12,329 nucleotides of DNA, taken from positions 1 to 12,329 of the forward strand of contig JAEZDL010000270.1 of the NCBI GenBank assembly GCA_023418095.1. The letters are read 5' to 3'. How positions within the stretch are numbered: position 1 is the first letter of the stretch; every line of letters begins with the position of its first letter. Shown here in pieces: positions 7,468-12,329 of the stretch. The position numbers were made by a program, and so were the translations under genes. The stretch is from Bacteroidota bacterium (GTDB taxonomy: Bacteria; Bacteroidota; Bacteroidia; Flavobacteriales_F; PHOS-HE28). The notes beneath the pieces are model-generated. The model made no database searches and was not told where the DNA came from. It worked only from the letters and a program-made list of their open reading frames with translations.

Positions 7468-7876
7468 CTTTCTACGGCCCCTGCTCTACCCGCACCGCCG
7501 TTGGCACATCCCCGCCGATCGTCTGCAGGATCACATCCCGATCATTCCCTACCCCCATGTATTTCACTTCGCCATCAAGGTTCACGTCCTCGCGGTGGTA
7601 ACCGATGACCGTTGCGGTCGGCGTCATCCCGCCGATGGAGATCAAGATCGCATCACGATCGTTGGCCGGACCGAAGTAGCGTACATCGCCGTTGCCACGT
7701 GCATCGCCGGGCCAGAGCATCATTACGCCATCCACTTCCCTCTGCGCATCTGTGCCGAACGTGGAAGTTGACGGAGAGGTCAGATCCACGTAGCTCGGAT
7801 CGACGCCGAGTGTGATCGGATCGGCAAGCGTGACGGAAAGGTGGTTGCGGTGGCGGACGCGGAGGAAGTAGCTGCC
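7468..7876 (-). repeat. Direct repeat copy 1: conserved 3' end of delta-60 gene
   Basis: This stretch aligns with 9488-9896 at a constant offset of 2020 bases. Over the first 100 bases of the shared block (7461-7560 against 9481-9580) I count three differences. Over the encoded 134 C-terminal residues, 124 are identical. Similarity continues into the adjacent heptad array, so the duplicated or homogenised unit extends beyond the stop codon. Confidence 0.85.
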
Positions 7877-9427
7877 AGAAGGGCCACTGAATACAATAGG
7901 TTGAACCGCATCAGGTTGCGTTACTGCCCCATTGGAATGTAAGAATCCAGCGCGAGTGATCCTTACTATACTTGGATCGTTCATATCCAGTAACTCAAGC
8001 CAAACCCAATCAGCAGGTGCATCAGGACCAGTGTTGAAGTTATTCAATGATGAATATGACATACCAGAAAAACCGGCAGTAGAATATCCCAAGCTAGAAT
8101 ACGGTTCATAGTAAGGGATCAATCCTGATAGGTCGTTTCTCATTAATTGATCCGAGCCATCGTAGGTTCCACCAAGACACATTTTGATCTCTACTTCAGT
8201 TCGTGGAGGATCTTGAAGCATCACGAGAACAAATATTCGTAAGCCATTAAGAACTACCTCGCCTCCGAGCATTATTCCATTCGATCCGTGGGCAGATGCA
8301 ACCAAGGATCTTGGCTGAGATCCAAGATCGATAGGTATTTGGCTGACACCATTCGTACCCCAACTATGGTCCTCTATGAGTTGATAAGGGAGAGTCCTTC
8401 CTAGACCAAATGAAGCCATGGGTGCAACCACAGCTCCTGAAGGCAGAAAGGTTGGCTTTCTGATGTCATTGGTAACATACCACCATGGAGAGCCTTGGAC
8501 AGTTTGGCCATCGGGATCTCGCATATGACATAGAAGTGGGGCGGCCGAGATCTGAAGACGTATGGACCAAAGAACGTGACCATTTGCCGAGACCGCCATT
8601 CCTGCAGGCATATAGGGGCAAGCTGTATCCGACCAAGTATGGCAATCAAAGGTTTGAATTGGCAGGAAGCTCGAACCGATCAGATCGCACGACCACATCC
8701 TAGTATGTGGGTGAATGCCGAATGGACCAGCCGGTGGGTGTGTATAATGATATTGAAAGAATAGGCTATCTGATGTAATAGTGAAATTATAAATGATAGC
8801 TGTGGTATTCGGTGGAGAAGACATATTAAGATAACCGGCATTTACATTGAGTGTCGCCGATAATGATGGAATGGAGTATGGGACATTGGAACCGAAACTT
8901 TCATCCAAATATCCATAAGCATCGATTTTAACAATACAATGGGGCCCTTGCAGGAACATTTCACCGCCTGATAAGATGACCCCATCATTAAAGGCTATGG
9001 GTGAGTCCAAAACGAATTGAAAAGAACCATTAAATCCGTAAGAAAGATCTTGTTGTCCACTTGGGAGTAAAATGATCACAAAGGAACCAATGACCACTAT
9101 CGCTTCATCTGACCGTAACAAGACCTTATTGACTCGCCACAGTATGTCGACTACTCCATCATTCCCAAAATCCAGATCGAGTTCCCCAGAACTCGTGAAT
9201 CGAAGGATCTTTGATGGAAAGCTGGAAGGATCTGTATTCCAGACCGGAATTGGTCCACCTGTCAACACTATGATCTTCCCGTCGGATTGAACTGCAAGAT
9301 CTCGCACCGGCCCATACTCCTCCAACACCAACTTCCCATTCACCGCAAAGCTGCTGTCCAGATCCCCAGGCTGCTGCCCAATCGCGATCAAAGGCATCAG
9401 AAGTAGAAGAAAGAAGGCGTGTCTCAT
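7472..9427 (-). CDS. Secreted delta-60-repeat protein with dockerin-like C terminus (paralog 1)
   Basis: A 651-residue protein. MRHAFFLLLLMPLIAIG is a signal peptide, followed by QQPGDLDSSFAVNGKLVL. The delta-60-type pattern (LD-SFG--G) recurs at about 20-35, 79-94 (SGELDLDFGNDGVVDI), 121-138 and 168-185; such repeats form beta-propeller-like sheets. From about 406 a C-terminal module begins: LMRNDL, DWVWLELLD, then RVRHRNHLSVTLADPITLG. Residues about 518-651 end with two tandem calcium-binding-like loops, GDARGNGDVRYFGPANDRD and EDVNLDGEVKYMGVGNDRD. These resemble type I dockerin repeats with an insertion. A canonical type IX secretion sorting domain is not evident. It is likely exported to the periplasm or cell surface; the role is unknown. 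The middle part is AT-rich (about 35% GC at 8761-8820). It sits 64 bases downstream of its paralog and is probably co-transcribed with it. Confidence 0.86.
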   Translation of the reverse strand: MRHAFFLLLLMPLIAIGQQPGDLDSSFAVNGKLVLEEYGPVRDLAVQSDGKIIVLTGGPIPVWNTDPSSFPSKILRFTSSGELDLDFGNDGVVDILWRVNKVLLRSDEAIVVIGSFVIILLPSGQQDLSYGFNGSFQFVLDSPIAFNDGVILSGGEMFLQGPHCIVKIDAYGYLDESFGSNVPYSIPSLSATLNVNAGYLNMSSPPNTTAIIYNFTITSDSLFFQYHYTHPPAGPFGIHPHTRMWSCDLIGSSFLPIQTFDCHTWSDTACPYMPAGMAVSANGHVLWSIRLQISAAPLLCHMRDPDGQTVQGSPWWYVTNDIRKPTFLPSGAVVAPMASFGLGRTLPYQLIEDHSWGTNGVSQIPIDLGSQPRSLVASAHGSNGIMLGGEVVLNGLRIFVLVMLQDPPRTEVEIKMCLGGTYDGSDQLMRNDLSGLIPYYEPYSSLGYSTAGFSGMSYSSLNNFNTGPDAPADWVWLELLDMNDPSIVRITRAGFLHSNGAVTQPDAVQPIVFSGPSGSYFLRVRHRNHLSVTLADPITLGVDPSYVDLTSPSTSTFGTDAQREVDGVMMLWPGDARGNGDVRYFGPANDRDAILISIGGMTPTATVIGYHREDVNLDGEVKYMGVGNDRDVILQTIGGDVPTAVRVEQGP

Positions 9428-9452
9428 ATCGATCGCGGTGTTGTTATTTCTT

Positions 9453-9487
9453 CTTGTAGCTTGAAGCTTGCATCTTGAGTCTTGAAG
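9453..9487. repeat. Heptad repeat array 2, unit CTTG plus three variable bases
   Basis: Five perfectly phased 7-base units: CTTG followed by TAG, AAG, CAT, AGT and AAG. The array ends five bases from the stop codon (9492-9494) of the second delta-60 gene and is placed exactly as array 1 is relative to its gene (offset 2020). It lies in the 64-base gap between the two delta-60 genes, so on the minus strand it is in the putative intercistronic region and reads as NNNCAAG units. Confidence 0.75.
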
Positions 9488-9896
9488 CTTTCTACGGCCC
9501 CTGCTCCACCCTCACCGCCGTTGGCACATCACCGCCGATCGTCTGCAGGATCACATCCCGATCATTCCCTACCCCCATGTATTTCACTTCGCCATCCAGG
9601 TTCATGTCCTCGCGGTGGTAGCCGGTTACCGTGGCTGTCGGTGTGGTTCCGCCGATGGAGATCAGTATCGCATCGCGATCGTTGGCTGGGCCGAAGTAGC
9701 GCACATCGCCGTTGCCACGTGCATCGCCGGGCCAAAGCATCATTACACCATCCACTTCCTTCTGTGCATCGGTGCCGAAGGTTGATGTGGCAGGTGATGT
9801 CAGATCCACTTCGACCGGATCGATGCCTAGTGTGATCGGATCGGCAAGTGTGGCTGAAAGATGATTTCGGTGGCGCACGCGCAGCACATAGCTGCC
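9488..9896 (-). repeat. Direct repeat copy 2: conserved 3' end of delta-60 gene
   Basis: Partner of 7468-7876. It covers the stop codon and the last 134 codons. Ten amino-acid differences are seen in 134 positions, whereas the upstream halves of the two proteins align only at the signal peptide, the first repeat and scattered motifs. Confidence 0.85.
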
Positions 9897-11492
9897 CGCC
9901 CCTACACTGAAATCGATCGGTGAATGTCCATCCGCGGCAGTAACATCTCCGTTGCGATGCAGCAGACCTACGCGAGTGGCCTTCACATGCGTCAGCGAAT
10001 CAGGATCTAGCAGTTCTAGCCAGACCCAATCTACGACCGCGCTATCGCTCTGCAGATCCAGCACACCTGCTCCCAAGCCCCAGGTACCCACGCCATTCTT
10101 CGGCTGGAATGCCGGTGGCTGGTATGGCTGTATGAACGGGATCAACGACTGCTGCCGAAGATGATCGTTCATAAGGCCGGTCACCGGATCATACGGGCCA
10201 CCGAGGAACAACTTCAAGTGGAGCTTGCTGCGGGGGTCTGGGATGTTGTGGTAGCGAGCGAGGACGATTCGAGGATCAGTCGCCCAATTAAGACGGCCTG
10301 CCACAACTACTTTTCCATCCTCTTGAACAGTTATTGATGATGATAGTGAAGGACTATTTAAAAATGTAGTCGTCACTCCGGCTTGACCAAAATTAAAGTC
10401 AATCATAGTTGTCGCCCATCGATATCGTGTCAACTTCCAGCCTATTGAAGTACTGATACTTTGTGTGCCAAAAAAGTTACCTTGTTGATCCATGGCCATT
10501 GGGCCGAAGTGCAGATATTGTGGCGGACCTGATATTAGATCAACTTTTCTGTAGATCATAGGCGTTCCCATCCAACCATTACCCGCGGGAGCTCCTATAG
10601 CATATCCATTCACCGTCCAACCACTGCCAGGCTCTGGTACCGGATTATCCTCTCCCCAAGTAAAACTTTGATCGAGCTCATTCACGATGATTCTCTCTGT
10701 CAAAGAATTATGCTCAGGACGATATGCCCCGTAAACAGCATGATTCAAATATGGTGGTTGAGCATCTAAACCGACCTCAGTAGGGCCGGCAGCCAAATTG
10801 ATCAGCGGCCACATATTGACGATTCTTATCCTGCCTGAAGGTGTAAGTGCAACATCCCTTATTCGTGAGGCGACAAACTCACCATTCAAACCAAAAGCGA
10901 CGTCAACATTTCCCTGTTGATCCAGTCGCATGATTCGACCACAACGTACGAGCAGAAGTTTATCATCAGGCATCAACTTCACTGACCGTATTAAATGGTT
11001 CTGCGCGGGAGAAAGATTACCAAAACAAGAATATGGATAGAAACTATTCCAGGTATTTAGTTGAACGATTCCGTCGAGGCCAAAGGATGAATCGGGCAAT
11101 GCATTATTTAGAACTTTACAGATAATAATTGTGGTATCTGCAGATGTAATATTTTCTCCAGATAGGATCGTCGATCCAGAACTCGTAACTACCATATCCC
11201 TTAGCGTTCGAATCTCTAAGAGCAATCCATCTTCCCCACCGAAGGTGTTGTCTATCGATCCATCCTCATTCAACCGAAGAAGCCGAACTTTTTTATCTCC
11301 ATCGATCGTCTGATCGAAAGCGAGCATCGTCTTTAGATCAGGTGTTTTATAGATCACTGGCGTGCCAACGGAATCAAAGTCCAACAACACAACCTTCCCA
11401 TCCCCGTCAAAACTTAGATCCAGATCACCAGGCTGCTGCGCGAACACAGGCCCAACAAGCACCAGCAAGAAAAGTGATAGTACAGAACGCAT
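9492..11492 (-). CDS. Secreted delta-60-repeat protein with dockerin-like C terminus (paralog 2)
   Basis: A 666-residue protein. I chose the ATG at 11490-11492 because the resulting signal peptide MRSVLSLFLLVLVGPVFA, followed by QQPGDLD, aligns with paralog 1 and leaves room for a promoter; an in-frame ATG at 11507 would add five residues. Delta-60-like repeats are seen at about 19-36 (QQPGDLDLSFDGDGKVVL), 73-93, 127-145 and 188-208 (LDQQGNVDVAFGLNGEF), with a further IDFNFGQAGV later. The C-terminal module has LMNDHLR, DWVWLELLD, RVRHRNHLSATLADPITLG and two dockerin-like loops (GDARGNGDVRYFGPANDRD, EDMNLDGEVKYMGVGNDRD). Part of the upstream region is very AT-rich (28% GC at 11101-11160), against 53% at 9541-9600 near the 3' end. 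It is probably the first gene of a two-gene unit. Export is well supported; the biological role (surface display, calcium binding, adhesion) is only inferred. Confidence 0.86.
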   Translation of the reverse strand: MRSVLSLFLLVLVGPVFAQQPGDLDLSFDGDGKVVLLDFDSVGTPVIYKTPDLKTMLAFDQTIDGDKKVRLLRLNEDGSIDNTFGGEDGLLLEIRTLRDMVVTSSGSTILSGENITSADTTIIICKVLNNALPDSSFGLDGIVQLNTWNSFYPYSCFGNLSPAQNHLIRSVKLMPDDKLLLVRCGRIMRLDQQGNVDVAFGLNGEFVASRIRDVALTPSGRIRIVNMWPLINLAAGPTEVGLDAQPPYLNHAVYGAYRPEHNSLTERIIVNELDQSFTWGEDNPVPEPGSGWTVNGYAIGAPAGNGWMGTPMIYRKVDLISGPPQYLHFGPMAMDQQGNFFGTQSISTSIGWKLTRYRWATTMIDFNFGQAGVTTTFLNSPSLSSSITVQEDGKVVVAGRLNWATDPRIVLARYHNIPDPRSKLHLKLFLGGPYDPVTGLMNDHLRQQSLIPFIQPYQPPAFQPKNGVGTWGLGAGVLDLQSDSAVVDWVWLELLDPDSLTHVKATRVGLLHRNGDVTAADGHSPIDFSVGAGSYVLRVRHRNHLSATLADPITLGIDPVEVDLTSPATSTFGTDAQKEVDGVMMLWPGDARGNGDVRYFGPANDRDAILISIGGTTPTATVTGYHREDMNLDGEVKYMGVGNDRDVILQTIGGDVPTAVRVEQGP

Positions 11493-11514
11493 GAGGTTGA
11501 GGATCAATAATTGC

Positions 11515-11544
11515 CGAAACTAACTTGATCTTCTACGGATCGCA
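11515..11544 (-). promoter_or_regulatory. Candidate promoter for the delta-60 gene pair
   Basis: On the minus strand, TTG (11544-11542) is followed by a 19-base spacer and TAGTTTCG (11522-11515). This fits the Bacteroidetes TTG-N19-TAnnTTTG pattern with one mismatch. It would start transcription around 11508, leaving a leader of about 15 bases before the chosen ATG at 11492. That spacing favours the ATG at 11492 over the one at 11507. Confidence 0.45.
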
Positions 11545-11588
11545 ACTTCTATTCGATGGAGTTACGCACAGTGATCATATGGACCGAA

Positions 11589-11616
11589 AGAGATCTAACG
11601 TCCATCAGAGATCTCT
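11589..11616. other. Inverted repeat, 8-bp arms and 12-base loop
   Basis: AGAGATCT (11589-11596) and AGATCTCT (11609-11616) are exact reverse complements. The inverted repeat lies between the leftward promoter and the structured element. It could be an operator or a hairpin; no T-run follows, so it is not an obvious terminator. Confidence 0.4.
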
Positions 11617-11630
11617 ATGCATTGCGCTGC

Positions 11631-11720
11631 GCGTGAGGGACATTCGCGGAAAGCCCGGACCCCGGGCATGACCCGGGGGAGGACTTGAAGCATTGGCCCG
11701 ACCCGCAGGGGCACGCCCCG
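11631..11720 (+). repeat. Structured intergenic repeat element, copy 2 (long form)
   Basis: Boxes: GCGTGAG (11631-11637), GGAAAGCCC (11648-11656), GAGGACTTG (11679-11687) and CACGCCC (11712-11718). Between boxes two and three is a strong hairpin with CCCCGGG (11660-11666) pairing to CCCGGGG (11672-11678) across a five-base loop. Around box four GGGG (11708-11711) can pair with CCCC (11716-11719). The same four boxes in the same order occur at 2105-2172. The element is GC-rich compared with its surroundings. It may be a dispersed palindromic element or encode a structured RNA. Confidence 0.55.
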
Positions 11721-11792
11721 TCAAGCTTCGAAGTTCAAGACCCAACCTCCATCCTATAAATTAAGATCAATGCAAGAGCTAGAGTTGCGTTG

Positions 11793-11820
11793 CTTAAGCC
11801 TTGTCGCTTGTAGCTTGAAG
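11793..11820. repeat. Heptad repeat array 3, unit CTTG plus three variable bases
   Basis: Three exact units in phase at 11800-11820 (CTTG followed by TCG, TAG and AAG), preceded in phase by a degenerate CTTAAGC (11793-11799). Unlike arrays 1 and 2 it does not abut a stop codon; it lies 90 bases upstream of the start codon at 11911. Confidence 0.6.
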
Positions 11821-11886
11821 CTTATCTCTCCTTGCCTTTGCCATGATGACAGAACAATGGTGCCATCGGGAACAGACCATACGCAC

Positions 11887-11894
11887 TAACTTTC
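11887..11894 (+). promoter_or_regulatory. Weak candidate -7 box (TAACTTTC) for the Omp28-like gene
   Basis: TAACTTTC matches TAnnTTTG with one mismatch and lies 16 bases before the ATG at 11911, a spacing that would leave a short leader. No TTG is found at the -33 position. Confidence 0.3.
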
Positions 11895-11910
11895 GGGCTT
11901 CGTTCCACTC

Positions 11911-12329
11911 ATGACGCGAACCATACTCCTGCTCGCCTTGCTGGTGCTGTCGTTCACCGTGCCGGAAGTTTCCGCCCAGAATGGCTACCTCACCAATATG
12001 AACATGCCGCGCTACCTGAAGGCCGGCGAGAATTACCAGATCACTCCCCGGGCCAGGAATTCCGCGAGTACCGCCTATTTCTATTTCCAGGTGCTGTGGC
12101 GGCTTGATAACGGCACCGTACACACCATGAACCAATCGATCGGTGGCGGCGGCATCGTGGGCAGCAGCTACTGGCCCGTGGAACATCCCGATCAGCTCAA
12201 TGCCACCGAAGGTCCGCATGTATTGAAAGTCTGGATCTATGTGCCAGGTGATACTGATCAATCGAACGATACGCTCACATTCCATTTCACTGCGCTCAAC
12301 AATTGGGCAGATAAAGTGGTGCTCATGGA
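11911..12329 (+). CDS. Secreted protein resembling the N-terminal part of Omp28-like proteins, 3' end cut off
   Basis: 139 residues are visible before the right edge. MTRTILLLALLVLSFTVPEV followed by SAQ is a signal peptide. Residues about 24-128 look like an immunoglobulin-like beta domain of the CARDB type; the stretch GPHVLKVWIYVPGDTDQSND (101-120) is characteristic of such domains. The visible part ends with NNWADKVVLM, which in Omp28-related proteins leads directly into the thioredoxin-like 'FTGT-C--CP' segment. That segment is outside the window, so the Omp28 assignment is an inference from the lead-in. In Bacteroidetes such proteins are exported and often carry a type IX sorting signal at the far C terminus. 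There is no sign of truncation inside the window. Confidence 0.7.
   Translation, partial: MTRTILLLALLVLSFTVPEVSAQNGYLTNMNMPRYLKAGENYQITPRARNSASTAYFYFQVLWRLDNGTVHTMNQSIGGGGIVGSSYWPVEHPDQLNATEGPHVLKVWIYVPGDTDQSNDTLTFHFTALNNWADKVVLM

Larger units (their letters stand above)
11493..11910. other. 418-base intergenic region between divergent genes
   Basis: No convincing protein gene is seen on either strand. The region contains, from left to right: a leftward promoter candidate, an 8-bp inverted repeat, the second structured element, heptad-like units in minus orientation (11722-11742), heptad units in plus orientation (11793-11820) and a weak rightward -7 box. Confidence 0.6.

Noticed and set aside
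7376..7471. Bidirectional intrinsic terminator between convergent genes
   Set aside because: No GC-rich hairpin followed by a T-run was found on either strand; only the heptad array and a small AAGCTT palindrome are present.
11794..12285. 163-residue minus-strand ORF
   Set aside because: It lies opposite the signal-peptide-bearing Omp28-like frame, and its C terminus is made of translated heptad repeats.

Overview
The window most likely comes from a Bacteroidetes (Bacteroidota) chromosome, probably Flavobacteriales or a close relative. Four observations support this: a DUF4159 protein directly after rsmE; two secreted delta-60-repeat proteins with a C-terminal module typical of Bacteroidetes; start codons without Shine-Dalgarno sequences; and several matches to the Bacteroidetes promoter pattern TTG-N19-TAnnTTTG. 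No species can be named from the sequence alone. GC content is moderate, and the coding DNA is strikingly rich in GATC tetramers.

Region by region. Positions 1-1938 (minus strand) hold a MacA/HlyD-type lipoprotein adaptor and the start of a MacB/LolE-type ABC permease, overlapping by four bases; this is part of a tripartite exporter whose ATPase would lie off the left edge. Positions 1939-2192 are intergenic and contain one copy of a structured repeat element. Positions 2193-2480 (minus) encode a small DUF4342-like protein. Positions 2557-7375 (plus) hold five closely packed genes: a secreted beta-lactamase-family serine hydrolase, a polytopic GT-C-like membrane protein, RsmE (16S rRNA m3U1498 methyltransferase), a secreted DUF4159 protein and a GNAT acetyltransferase. 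Spacings of -4 to 23 bases suggest one operon. Positions 7472-11492 (minus) hold two tandem paralogous secreted proteins with delta-60 repeats at the N terminus and a nearly identical dockerin-like C-terminal module. Positions 11493-11910 are intergenic, with a divergent promoter, a hairpin, a second copy of the structured element and heptad repeats. Positions 11911-12329 (plus) are the start of a secreted protein that resembles the N-terminal part of Omp28-like proteins.

The most unusual content is non-coding. (1) A 7-base-period repeat, CTTG followed by three variable bases, abuts the stop codons of both delta-60 genes and recurs upstream of the Omp28-like gene. (2) A structured element with four conserved boxes (GCGTRAG, GGAAAGCCC, GAGGACTTG, CACGCCC), separated by stretches of varying length, occurs twice. 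(3) The two delta-60 paralogs are mosaics: GC-rich, almost identical 3' ends, including the downstream heptad array, are joined to AT-rich, strongly diverged middles. No integrase, transposase, CRISPR array, tRNA or rRNA was seen.
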